A stretch of 64,000 bases of DNA, taken from contig NZ_BMUF01000002.1 in the NCBI RefSeq assembly GCF_014650055.1, positions 496,001-560,000 of the forward strand, given 5' to 3'. The first letter of the stretch is position 1. Every line of letters begins with the position of its first letter. Source of the stretch: Streptomyces malachitofuscus. Lineage in GTDB: Bacteria > Actinomycetota > Actinomycetes > Streptomycetales > Streptomycetaceae. Below the pieces are notes generated by a model, which had not been told where the DNA came from, did no database searches, and worked only from the letters and a program-made list of their open reading frames with translations. A program made the position numbers and the translations under genes. Below, piece after piece: positions 56,374 through 64,000 of the stretch.

Positions 56374-57588
56374 TCAGCGCACGGCGTCCAGGGGGCGGCG
56401 TACTCGCCTCGCGATCACCCGCTCGCGCCGAGCGACCCGGACGGAACCCCGGTCCACCGCGTACGCGACACACGCCACCCCGATGCCGAAGGCGGACAGC
56501 AGCGCCCCCGCCACCGCCGGGGAGGTCGGTCCGAAGCCGGACGACAGGGCCAGGCCGCCGACCCACGCACCCCCCGCGTTCGCCAGGTTGAAGGCCGCCT
56601 GGTTCGCGGAGGACGCCAGCGACGGTGCCGCGGAGGCCTTCTCCATGACCATCAGCTGCAACGGCGACCCCGTCACGAACGCCGCCGTGCCCAGCAGCGT
56701 CACCGCCACCGCCGCACTGATCTCCGTCCGCATCAGCAGCGGGAACAGCGCGAGGATCGCCGTCAGTGACGCCAGTCCGCCGAAGAGGGTGGCCCGCAGG
56801 GAGTGGTCGGCCAGGCGTCCGCCCAGCAGGTTGCCGGCCGTCGCGCCCACGCCGAACAGGGCCAGCAGCAGCGTCACGCTCGTCTCGGCGTAGCCCGCGG
56901 CGTCGGTCAGCATCGGGGTGATGTAGCTGTACGCCGCGAAGAGGGCTCCGAAGCCCGCCACCGTCGTACCGAGGGCCAGCCAGACCGGCAGTGAGCGCAG
57001 GGCCGCCAGTTCGCCGCGGAGCGCGGCCCTGGGGGCGGGCGTGTTCTCCCGCGGGATCAGGAGGGCCAGGGACGCTATCGCGGCGAGGCCGATCGCGCTC
57101 ACGGCGAGGAAGGTGGCCCGCCAGCCGAAGTGCTGGCCCATGAGCGTGGCCACGGGGACACCCGCCACGTTGGCCATGGTCAGGCCGAGGAACATCAGGG
57201 AGACGGAGCGGGCCCTGCGGTCCGGGGCCGCCATCGTCGTGGCGACCACCGCGCCCACGCCGAAGAACGCGCCGTGCGGCAGACCGCTGAGGAAGCGGGC
57301 GGCCAGGAGCCAGGTGTGGTCGGGGGCGAACGCCGAGAGCGCGTTGCCCGCCACGAAGAGGGCCATGAGGGCGATCAGGACCGTGCGGCGGGGCATCCGT
57401 GCGGTGGCCGCGGCCAGCAGCGGGGCACCGACGACCACGCCGAGGGCGTAGGCCGAGACCAGGTGGCCCGCGCTGGGGATGGAGATGCCCAGGTCGTTCG
57501 CCACGTCGGGGAGCAGCCCCATCATGACGAACTCGGTGGTACCGATGCCGAAGGCACCCACGGCAAGGGCGAGCAGGGCCAAAGGCAT
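56374..57588 (-). CDS. MFS transporter (DHA1, AraJ/Cmx type)
   Basis: A 404-residue, 12-helix transporter. Family marks are GTTEFVMMGLLPDVANDLGI in helix 1 and ATARMPRRTVLIALMALF at the loop 2-3 region, with RFLSGLPHGAFFGVGAVVA in helix 4. The group includes arabinose-polymer and chloramphenicol exporters; the substrate is unknown. The C-terminal tail is basic. No dedicated regulator is adjacent. Confidence 0.85.
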   Translation of the reverse strand: MPLALLALAVGAFGIGTTEFVMMGLLPDVANDLGISIPSAGHLVSAYALGVVVGAPLLAAATARMPRRTVLIALMALFVAGNALSAFAPDHTWLLAARFLSGLPHGAFFGVGAVVATTMAAPDRRARSVSLMFLGLTMANVAGVPVATLMGQHFGWRATFLAVSAIGLAAIASLALLIPRENTPAPRAALRGELAALRSLPVWLALGTTVAGFGALFAAYSYITPMLTDAAGYAETSVTLLLALFGVGATAGNLLGGRLADHSLRATLFGGLASLTAILALFPLLMRTEISAAVAVTLLGTAAFVTGSPLQLMVMEKASAAPSLASSANQAAFNLANAGGAWVGGLALSSGFGPTSPAVAGALLSAFGIGVACVAYAVDRGSVRVARRERVIARRVRRPLDAVR

Positions 57589-57711
57589 GGACTGCGACCT
57601 TTCGGAGAGAGCTATATGTTCACGTGCGGAACAAAGTCTCTCAGGTCCCGTGTTCCCGGCACGTTGCGGTGAGGTGGCCGGGGAGTGAAAGGACAGGCCT
57701 GACCTGGGGTT

Positions 57712-58764
57712 TCAGTTGTCCGGTGTGGTGACCTTCACACGCGCGGCGATCGGGAGGTGGTCGCTGGCCGTGGCCGGGAGGGTCCAGGACGCCTCCGGTT
57801 CGGCGCCCTTGACCAGGATCTGGTCGATCCGCGCCATCGGGAACGACGCCGGCCAGCTGAAGCCGAAGCCGCTGCCCACGGCGCCCTGGGTGGAGCGCAT
57901 CTGCGAGGTGACGGCGTTCAGGGCGCGGTCGTTCATCGTGCCGTTCAGGTCGCCGAGCAGGACGACGTTCGGCAGGCGTTCCGCGGCGATGGCCTCGCCC
58001 AGGGCGTCGGCGCTCTTGTCGCGCTGGCGGGCCGTGAAGCCGGCCTCCATCTTCACCCGGACCGAGGGGAGGTGGGCGACGTAGACGGCGACCCGGCCGC
58101 TGGGGGCCGTCACCGTGGCGCGCATCGCCCGCTTCCAGCCGAGCCGGATGTCCACGGCCTTCACGTCGCTCAGGGGGTACTTGCTCCACAGGCCCACGGT
58201 TCCGACCACCGCGTGGTATTTGTACGTCGGCGCCAGCGCCGACTCGTAGGCCGGGACCTTCGAGGCCTTGAGCTCCTCGAGGGCCAGCACGTCCGCGCCC
58301 GAGGAGGCCACGTCGCGGGCGGTGCGGGACGGGTCCGGGTTGTCGGCGTTGACGTTGTGGGTGGCCACCGTCAGGTCGCCGCCCTCGGCGTTCTTGTCGG
58401 TGAGCAGACCGCCGAAGAGGTTCAGCCAGACGGCCGCGGGCAGGATCGTGGCGATCAGTGCCGTCGCCGACTTGCGGAGCACCGCGAGGACGAGCAGCAC
58501 CGGGATGAGCAGACCCAGCCAGGGCAGGAACGTCTCGACCAGGCTGCCCAGATTGCCGATCGCGTTGGGGATCTGCGCGTGGGCCAGCATGACCAGGGAG
58601 AGGAGGGCCGCGCCCGCCGCCACGAACAGTCCCCGGCGCCAGACGCGGCGGTCGCCGCGCCAGCCCTCGCTCACGCGGTCCCACAGGCGTCGAAGCCGGG
58701 AAGCCGGCTGCTCGGGCCCCGAGCCTCCGTTGTCCGTCTCCGTCATGTACGCCTGCTGCGCCAT
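57712..58764 (-). CDS. Membrane-bound endonuclease/exonuclease/phosphatase family protein
   Basis: A 350-residue protein. Three N-terminal helices (~45-115) anchor it, so the catalytic domain is probably outside the membrane. The EEP domain shows VATHNVNADNPD, ADVLALEELKASKVPAYESA (metal Glu), VVLLGDLNGTMND (D-x-N) and the terminal ATASDHLPIAARV (S-D-H). It could hydrolyse lipid phosphodiesters or extracellular nucleic acid; the sequence does not decide. Start ATG 58764; ATG 58746 is an alternative. Confidence 0.85.
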   Translation of the reverse strand: MAQQAYMTETDNGGSGPEQPASRLRRLWDRVSEGWRGDRRVWRRGLFVAAGAALLSLVMLAHAQIPNAIGNLGSLVETFLPWLGLLIPVLLVLAVLRKSATALIATILPAAVWLNLFGGLLTDKNAEGGDLTVATHNVNADNPDPSRTARDVASSGADVLALEELKASKVPAYESALAPTYKYHAVVGTVGLWSKYPLSDVKAVDIRLGWKRAMRATVTAPSGRVAVYVAHLPSVRVKMEAGFTARQRDKSADALGEAIAAERLPNVVLLGDLNGTMNDRALNAVTSQMRSTQGAVGSGFGFSWPASFPMARIDQILVKGAEPEASWTLPATASDHLPIAARVKVTTPDN

Positions 58765-58963
58765 ACCGTCGCCTCACAACCTGCCGTGCACACCGTCGCC
58801 CCCGTGTCCGTAAGACCCTAGGGGATGTCCGGTGCCTTTCCTGCCGCCGCGGGGCGGCCGTACGGGGGCGAGGACGTACGGGGACGCTCGGGGAGTTCCG
58901 GGTGGGGGTGTGCCGGGTGGCGTCTGTGACGAAACGCGCACATTGCGGCCGGGGGCTCGCCGT

Positions 58964-59584
58964 CTAGGGTTTGACGGGGCGTAGTCCCTCGAGGAGGGTG
59001 TCCACGACCCGTTCGGCCAGGTCGTCCGGGAGGTCGGCGTCCGGGCGCATGACCGTGCGGACCAGGATCGGGCCCACGACGATGTCGTTGAGGAGTTCCA
59101 GGTCGACGTCGGCGCGCAGTTCGCCGTTGTCCCGGCCCCGGCGCAGCACCTCGAGGCCGAGCCTGCGGCGGGGCAGGATGACGGTGTTGTGGTAGGCCGC
59201 CCAGAGGTTGGGGCTGCTCTTCATCTGGGCGTGCACGTTGTGCAGGATCGCCGAGGTCCGGCCGGCCAGGCCGCGCAGCCGCAGGGATTCCAGCAGCACG
59301 ACGAGGTCGTCGCGCATGGAGGTGCCGGGGAGCTCGGGGTCGGGCGGCTCGGCGGCGCGCATGACGTCGACGAAGAGGTCCTCCTTGCCGTTCCAGCGGC
59401 GGTAGATGGTGGCCTTGCCGACGCCCGCGGTGCGGGCGATGCGCTCGATGGAGAGTTCCGCGAGGGGCACGCCGTCCTCCAGGAGCTTCATCGCCGTTTC
59501 GATGATGGCGCGTTCGACCGCCTCGCTGCGGGGGCGGCCCCGTGGGGGTGCCTCCTGCCGGGGGTCGGTGTCGGCCGGACTCAC
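58964..59584 (-). CDS. TetR family repressor of the adjacent MFS pump
   Basis: A 206-residue protein. HTH: SEAVERAIIETAMKLLEDGV, then LSIERIARTAGVGKATIYRR and W. The C-terminal TetR_C domain includes HAQMKSSPNLWAAYHNTVIL. GTG 59584 has GAAAGGA upstream; a TTG at 59638 is less likely. It lies 75 bases after the MFS gene on the same strand, so the pair is likely one transcript controlled by the palindrome at 61271-61293. Confidence 0.87.
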   Translation of the reverse strand: MSPADTDPRQEAPPRGRPRSEAVERAIIETAMKLLEDGVPLAELSIERIARTAGVGKATIYRRWNGKEDLFVDVMRAAEPPDPELPGTSMRDDLVVLLESLRLRGLAGRTSAILHNVHAQMKSSPNLWAAYHNTVILPRRRLGLEVLRRGRDNGELRADVDLELLNDIVVGPILVRTVMRPDADLPDDLAERVVDTLLEGLRPVKP

Positions 59585-59659
59585 GTCGTCGGATCCTTTC
59601 GGTGGGCTGCGGTGATTCTCCCCGGTCGGCGTCGGCAACGGCCCGCCGGCCGTGGGTTT

Positions 59660-61249
59660 TCAGTCCGCCGCCGTCACGAAGTCCGGTTTCTGGTCGTCCT
59701 CTTCGGGCGCGGGCATCCGGCCGGGCAGGAAGACGGCGACGACGACCGCGCCCAGTACCGCGACGCCCGCTCCCCACAGGGCCGTGACGTGCATGGCGTG
59801 CAGGAACGCGGCGTCGGCGGCGCCGGCCAGGGCCTCGCCGCGCGGGCCGAGCCGGTCGGCGACGGCCAGGGTGGCCTCGATGGACTCCCCGGCGGCGTGC
59901 CGGGCGCCGGGGGGCAGCAGACCCAGCTTGTCCTCGATGTCGGTGCGGTAGGCGGTGGACAGCACCGAGCCGAGTACGGCGATGCCGAGGGCGCCGCCGA
60001 CCTGGCGGAAGGTGTTGCTGAGCGCGGACGCCGAGCCGGCCTTCTCCCGCGGCAGGGCCTGCATGACGACGACGCTGACGGGCGTCATCACCTGCGCCAT
60101 GCCGGTGCCCATCAGGAGGAAGACGACCTCCAGGATCCAGATCGGCGTGTCCCCGTCCAGGATCCCGAAGGCGGCCAGCGTCGCGGCGAGCAGGAGAAGG
60201 CCTGCGGTGGTGGTGGCCTTGTTGCCGAACCGGTCCACCAGGAGGCGCGCCCGGGGCGCGAAGAACATCTGGGCCGCGGCCAGCGGCAGCAACAGCAGGC
60301 CCGTCTCCAGCGGCGAGTAGCCGCGCACGCTCTGGGTGTAGAACACCGCGAAGAACGTCACGCCCATGAGCGCGAAGAAGACCAGCGCGATCGCGACGAT
60401 CGCGGCGGAGAACACCTTGTTCCTGAAGTAGGTGATGTCGATGGACGGGTGGTCGCTGCGCTTCTCGAACACCACGAACGCGGCCAGGACGGCGAGACCG
60501 GCGCCGATCGTCGTCAGCACGGTGCCGTCGGTGAAGTCGGCGAGCTGTCCGCCCTTGATGATGCCGTAGACCAGCAGGACCAGGCCGGTCACCGAGAGCA
60601 CGACACCGACGGGGTCGATCCGGCCGGGCCGCGGATCGCGGGAGTCGGGGACCAGCCACAGCATCAGGGCGACGGCGAGGACGACGATCGGGACGTTGAC
60701 GAGGAAGACCGAGCCCCACCAGAAGTGGTCCAGGAGCAGTCCGCCGGTGATCGGGCCGATGGCGATGGCCAGGCCCACTCCGCCCGCCCAGATGCCGATG
60801 GCCTTGGGCTGTTCGTCGCGTTCGAAGACGTTCATCAGGACGGCCAGGGTGGCCGGCATGACGAACGCCGCGCCCAGGCCCATCACCGCGCGGAAGCCGA
60901 TCAGCTCCGCCGGGGAGCCCGAGAACGCGGCGAGTGCCGAGCCGATGCCGAACACGGCGAGACCGCCGATCAGCACCTTCCTGCGGCCGAGCCGGTCGCC
61001 CAGCAGTCCCGCGGTGAAGAGCAGGCCGGCGAAGACGAGCGTGTAGGCGTTGATGGCCCACTCCAGCTCGCTCTGCGTGGCGCCCAGACCGGCGGGGGCG
61101 GGGGTGGAGATCGTCTTGATGGCGACGTTCAGGATCGAGTTGTCCAGGACGACGATCAGCAGGCTCAGCATCAGCACGCCGAGGATCGCCCAGCGGCGCC
61201 GGTGCACGGCTTCCGGGACCCGGCGGGCAGGGGCGGCAGGTGAAGTCAT
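59660..61249 (-). CDS. MFS drug efflux transporter (DHA2, EmrB/QacA type)
   Basis: A 529-residue, 14-helix transporter. Motifs: [20 protein letters not shown] with SILNVAI (helix 1), [36 protein letters not shown] (motif A) and GPITGGLLL (motif C), which marks antiporters. It likely exports a lipophilic toxin or product by proton antiport. ATG 61249 has a TACGCT box seven bases before it, so translation may be leaderless. Operator and downstream TetR complete a self-regulated unit. Confidence 0.92.
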   Translation of the reverse strand: MTSPAAPARRVPEAVHRRRWAILGVLMLSLLIVVLDNSILNVAIKTISTPAPAGLGATQSELEWAINAYTLVFAGLLFTAGLLGDRLGRRKVLIGGLAVFGIGSALAAFSGSPAELIGFRAVMGLGAAFVMPATLAVLMNVFERDEQPKAIGIWAGGVGLAIAIGPITGGLLLDHFWWGSVFLVNVPIVVLAVALMLWLVPDSRDPRPGRIDPVGVVLSVTGLVLLVYGIIKGGQLADFTDGTVLTTIGAGLAVLAAFVVFEKRSDHPSIDITYFRNKVFSAAIVAIALVFFALMGVTFFAVFYTQSVRGYSPLETGLLLLPLAAAQMFFAPRARLLVDRFGNKATTTAGLLLLAATLAAFGILDGDTPIWILEVVFLLMGTGMAQVMTPVSVVVMQALPREKAGSASALSNTFRQVGGALGIAVLGSVLSTAYRTDIEDKLGLLPPGARHAAGESIEATLAVADRLGPRGEALAGAADAAFLHAMHVTALWGAGVAVLGAVVVAVFLPGRMPAPEEDDQKPDFVTAAD

Positions 61250-61270
61250 GGGGTCCAGCGTAGCGAATTC

Positions 61271-61293
61271 CGATACGAGACCGTCTCGTATCG
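61271..61293. promoter_or_regulatory. TetR operator of the MFS pump
   Basis: An 11-bp perfect inverted repeat, CGATACGAGAC and GTCTCGTATCG, separated by one base. It lies 21 bases upstream of the MFS start, where the -35 region should be. It is the expected target of the TetR protein encoded at 58964-59584. Confidence 0.85.
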
Positions 61294-61485
61294 ATTGCGT
61301 TTTGCCCGATTCTTGCCCGTTCTTGCCGGGACGATGAAGGGTCACCGGGTGCGCAGGCGCTGGTGAGGGGGCTCATACGGGCCTCCGGGGCCGCCTCTGG
61401 CCCTCCGGCGGTCCAGGTGCCACCATGGACGTGGTCCGGGGACGCCGTCAGGGCGCCTCGAGATGACGTGTAGGGAGACGGTTCA

Positions 61486-62364
61486 ATGACGCAGCTTTCG
61501 GCTGCCCAGACCGGGACGACGTCCGGTTCCCCCTCCGACGGCAGGACGCTGTACGGGGGCAAGGGCACGCGCCGTATCACTGTCCGTGACATCGCCGCCG
61601 CCAAGGAGCGCGGCGAGAAGTGGCCCATGCTCACCGCGTACGACGCGATGACCGCGTCCGTGTTCGACGAGGCCGGCATTCCGGTCATGCTCGTCGGCGA
61701 CTCCGCGGGCAACTGCCACCTCGGGTACGACACCACCGTGCCCGTCACCCTCGACGAGATGACCATGCTGTCCGCCGCGGTCGTACGGGGCACCTCTCGC
61801 GCCCTGATCGTGGGCGACCTGCCCTTCGGCTCGTACCAGGAGGGGCCGGTGCAGGCGCTGCGCTCGGCGACCCGGCTGGTCAAGGAGGCCGGTGTGGGCG
61901 CCGTGAAGCTGGAGGGCGGCGAGCGGTCGCACCGGCAGATCGAACTGCTGGTGGAGTCCGGGATTCCGGTGATGGCCCACATCGGGCTGACCCCGCAGTC
62001 GGTGAACGCGATGGGCTACCGGGTGCAGGGGCGCGGCGAGGAGGCGGCTCAGCAGCTGCTGCGGGACGCCAAGGCCGTGCAGGACGCGGGCGCGTTCGCG
62101 GTGGTGCTGGAGCTGGTGCCGGCGGAGCTGGCGGCCGAGGTGACGCGGATGCTGCAGATTCCGACCGTCGGGATCGGGGCGGGGGCGGAGACGGACGCGC
62201 AGGTGCTGGTGTGGACCGACATGCTGGGGCTGACGGGCGGGCGTGTGCCCAAGTTCGTCAAGCAGTACGCGGATCTGCGTGAGGTCATGAGCGGGGCGGC
62301 GAAGGCGTTCGCGGAGGATGTGGTCGGCGGGGCGTTTCCGACGGAGGCGCACTCCGTGCACTGA
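61486..62364 (+). CDS. panB: 3-methyl-2-oxobutanoate hydroxymethyltransferase
   Basis: PanB makes ketopantoate from 2-oxoisovalerate and methylene-tetrahydrofolate, the first step to pantothenate and CoA. The protein is 292 residues with a ~25-residue extra N-terminus. Signatures: MLTAYDAMTASVFDEAGI, MLVGDSAGNCHLGYDTTVPV, VGDLPFGSYQ, VKLEGGE, HIGLTPQSVN and PTVGIGAGAETDAQVLVWTD. Substitution of Asn in the usual VGDSLGMV loop (AGNCHL) is the actinobacterial variant. ATG 61486 follows AGGGAGA. Confidence 0.96.
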   Translation: MTQLSAAQTGTTSGSPSDGRTLYGGKGTRRITVRDIAAAKERGEKWPMLTAYDAMTASVFDEAGIPVMLVGDSAGNCHLGYDTTVPVTLDEMTMLSAAVVRGTSRALIVGDLPFGSYQEGPVQALRSATRLVKEAGVGAVKLEGGERSHRQIELLVESGIPVMAHIGLTPQSVNAMGYRVQGRGEEAAQQLLRDAKAVQDAGAFAVVLELVPAELAAEVTRMLQIPTVGIGAGAETDAQVLVWTDMLGLTGGRVPKFVKQYADLREVMSGAAKAFAEDVVGGAFPTEAHSVH

Positions 62365-62400
62365 GCGCTCGCGCTGCCGTTGAGCCAATGCGGCACCACC

Positions 62401-62448
62401 TGTCGGCCCCGCTGATCTTCCCCCGTCGGCGGGGCCGACACCTTTTTT
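62401..62448 (+). terminator. panB intrinsic terminator with T-tract
   Basis: A 12-bp perfect stem (TGTCGGCCCCGC and complement 62429-62440), 16-base loop, then CC and six Ts. A true T-run is unusual in this window. Confidence 0.9.
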
Positions 62449-62531
62449 GCGCCTGAGCCGGCGCCGCTCTCGCGGAGGTGGTGCGCGCCGTTGGGGTGCC
62501 TCGATTGATGGTTGCGGTAGCCATGCGGGAG

Positions 62532-62581
62532 TTGTCGGTGCCGTCGGCTGACTTGTCGGTGGGATGTCGGTGGTTTGTCGG
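62532..62581 (+). repeat. Phased TTGTCGG repeats before the ABC genes
   Basis: TTGTCGG begins at 62532 and 62553, ATGTCGG at 62564 and TTGTCGG at 62575, the last three exactly 11 bases apart. The array ends 23 bases before the ATPase start, so it covers the promoter region. Confidence 0.6.
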
Positions 62582-62604
62582 CGGGGGGTGGGAGTGTCGT
62601 CGGC

Positions 62605-63624
62605 ATGACGCGAAACGACAAGGAACCGGGGAGCGCCGTTTCCGTACGGGGGCTGGTCAAGCACTACGGGGAGACCAAGGCGCTGGACGGGGTCGACCTG
62701 GAGGTGCGTGAGGGCACCGTGATGGGGGTGCTCGGGCCGAACGGGGCCGGGAAGACCACGCTGGTGCGCATTCTGTCGACCCTGCTCGCACCGACGGCCG
62801 GGCAGGCCACCGTGGCCGGGTACGACGTGGTCCGCCAGCCCCGGCAGCTGCGCCGGGTGATCGGGCTGACCGGGCAGTACGCCTCCGTGGACGAGAAGCT
62901 TCCGGGCTGGGAGAACCTGTATCTGATCGGGCGGCTGCTCGACCTGCCCCGCAAGGAGGCACGCGCCCGTGCCGACGAGCTGCTGGAGCGGTTCTCGCTC
63001 ACCGAGGCGGCCCGGCGGCCGGTGTCCACCTACTCCGGCGGCATGCGGCGCCGGCTGGACCTGGCCGCCTCGATGATCGGCCGGCCGGCCGTGCTGTACC
63101 TGGACGAGCCGACCACGGGTCTTGACCCCCGTACCCGCAACGAGGTGTGGGACGAGGTCAAGCGGCTGGTCGGGGACGGGGTGACGGTGCTGCTGACCAC
63201 CCAGTACATGGAGGAGGCCGAGCAGCTCGCCTCCGAGCTGACCGTCGTGGACCGGGGCAAGGTCATCGCGAGCGGCGGCATCGAGCAGCTGAAGGCCAAG
63301 GTCGGCGGCCGTACGCTGCGGATCCGACCGGCCGATCCGCTGCAGTTGCGTCCGCTGGCGGACACCCTCGACGCGCAGGGCATCACCGGGCTCGCCGGCA
63401 CCGTGGTGGACACCGAGCGGGGCGCGGTGCTGGTTCCGGTGCTGAGTGACGAGCAGCTGACCGCCGTGGTCGGCTCGGTCACCGCGCGCGGGATCACGAT
63501 CAGCTCCATCAGCACCGAACTGCCCAGCCTGGACGAGGTGTTCCTGTCCCTCACCGGCCACCGTGCCGGTGCCCCGCAGGACGCCGTGCCCGCCGAGACC
63601 CACGAGGAGGCGGTCGCCGTATGA
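62605..63624 (+). CDS. ABC transporter ATP-binding protein (DrrA type)
   Basis: A 339-residue ATPase of the daunorubicin-resistance class. Walker A is GPNGAGKTT, signature YSGGMRRRLDLAASM, Walker B VLYLDEPTTGLD, switch His replaced by Gln in LLTTQYMEEAE, as is usual in this class. The C-terminal ~100 residues are the DrrA-specific domain (GRTLRIRPADPLQLRPLADT). Its stop overlaps the permease start. The exported substrate is unknown; no biosynthetic genes are nearby. Confidence 0.92.
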   Translation: MTRNDKEPGSAVSVRGLVKHYGETKALDGVDLEVREGTVMGVLGPNGAGKTTLVRILSTLLAPTAGQATVAGYDVVRQPRQLRRVIGLTGQYASVDEKLPGWENLYLIGRLLDLPRKEARARADELLERFSLTEAARRPVSTYSGGMRRRLDLAASMIGRPAVLYLDEPTTGLDPRTRNEVWDEVKRLVGDGVTVLLTTQYMEEAEQLASELTVVDRGKVIASGGIEQLKAKVGGRTLRIRPADPLQLRPLADTLDAQGITGLAGTVVDTERGAVLVPVLSDEQLTAVVGSVTARGITISSISTELPSLDEVFLSLTGHRAGAPQDAVPAETHEEAVAV

Positions 63625-64000
63625 GCGCCACCACCCTGAGCACCGACCTCCGCGCGGACGCGCGTATCCCGCTGCGTGCCCATGTGCGGCACACCGGCGC
63701 TCTCGTGCGCCGCAATCTGCTGTGGATCCGGCAGGACCCGGAGTCGATGTTCGACGCCGTGCTGTTCCCGATCGTCTTCACCCTGCTGTTCGTGTACGTC
63801 TTCGGCGGCTCGATCGGGCAGTCGCTGGGCGGCGGGCAGGAGGCGTACGTGCAGTACATCGTGCCCGGACTGATGGCCATGATGGGCATGAACATGGCCC
63901 AGGGCGTGGGCACCGGGTTCAACCAGGACTTCAACACCGGGGTCATGGACCGCTTCCGGTCGCTGCCGATCGGCCGTGGCTCGGTGCTGTTCGCCAAGAT
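63621..64000 (+). CDS. ABC-2 type permease (DrrB type), 5' part
   Basis: The first ~126 residues of the membrane partner of the preceding ATPase; the gene runs off the window. HTGALVRRNLLWIRQDPESM then FDAVLFPIVFTLLFVYVFGG is the typical N-terminal elbow and first helix of DrrB-like permeases, and QDFNTGVMDRFRSLPIGRGS is the conserved coupling region. ATG 63621 overlaps the ATPase stop (ATGA). Confidence 0.9.
   Translation, partial: MSATTLSTDLRADARIPLRAHVRHTGALVRRNLLWIRQDPESMFDAVLFPIVFTLLFVYVFGGSIGQSLGGGQEAYVQYIVPGLMAMMGMNMAQGVGTGFNQDFNTGVMDRFRSLPIGRGSVLFAK

Noticed and set aside
58818..61982. A 1054-codon minus-strand open frame spanning TetR, MFS and panB
   Set aside because: It crosses three well-supported genes in other frames or strands and has Arg/Pro/Gly shadow composition.
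62605..64000. Resistance end of an antibiotic biosynthetic cluster
   Set aside because: DrrAB-type exporters are common alone; panB and other primary-metabolism genes adjoin it and no biosynthetic gene is seen.

Overview
The window is high-GC actinobacterial chromosome, almost certainly Streptomyces. The evidence is third-position GC bias throughout, GTG/TTG starts, leaderless-type promoters, GlnR boxes, paired GSI and GSII glutamine synthetases, and gene order. The order lipB-lipA-glnA-glnII-(amylase)-malGFE/malR-glnE-glnA2-nadE-panB matches, from memory, the S. coelicolor region around SCO2190-SCO2260. It looks like core chromosome: I see no integrase, transposase, tRNA, rRNA, CRISPR, phage block or secondary-metabolite cluster.

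Layout. 1-8.3 kb: end of a WYL regulator, a DUF4240 protein, a membrane-anchored PGRP-type amidase, a MarP-like membrane serine protease, an FAD oxidoreductase, a TIGR01777-type epimerase, a GNAT acetyltransferase and an NsdA-like regulator. 8.5-12.3 kb: lipoate synthesis (lipB, lipA) and three small conserved genes. 12.3-18.3 kb: glnA (GSI) and glnII (GSII), each behind a GlnR-type operator, with a decayed FtsX-like permease, an ArsC-like protein and a secreted RlpA-like protein between them. 18.3-27.4 kb: an epimerase, a NarL-type two-component pair, a secreted DUF1996 protein, a lipoprotein, a membrane protein with a sigma-factor-like N-terminus, a TetR regulator and a CHMI-like isomerase.

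27.4-41.2 kb is a starch/maltodextrin cluster: a giant secreted double-GH13 amylase/pullulanase, a secreted alpha-amylase, a cytoplasmic alpha-glucosidase, the malEFG transporter and its repressor malR. CTTGCAG/TGCAAG-type operator candidates lie before malE, malR, the amylase and the pullulanase. The enzymes cut polymer outside the cell, MalEFG imports oligosaccharides, and the glucosidase finishes them inside.

41.3-55.9 kb: a PAP2-family membrane protein, glnE (GlnA adenylyltransferase), small oxidoreductase/VOC genes, a three-gene envelope operon (CsbD-like, holin-like, DUF3618), a secreted pectate lyase, a DinB protein, glnA2 (gamma-glutamylpolyamine synthetase), a DUF3105-DUF305 pair and glutamine-dependent nadE. 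56-64 kb: an MFS pump, an endonuclease/phosphatase-family membrane protein, a TetR/MFS efflux unit with a clear palindromic operator, panB, and the start of a DrrAB-type ABC exporter.

The strongest unifying theme is nitrogen: glnA, glnII, glnE, glnA2 and glutamine-using nadE lie within 44 kb. I did not find a convincing undescribed multi-gene system. The best leads are a Cys-bracketed helical module shared by two secreted proteins, a sigma-like transmembrane protein, a hairpin that hides the ribosome-binding site of the CHMI-like gene, and an overlapping DUF3105-DUF305 pair.
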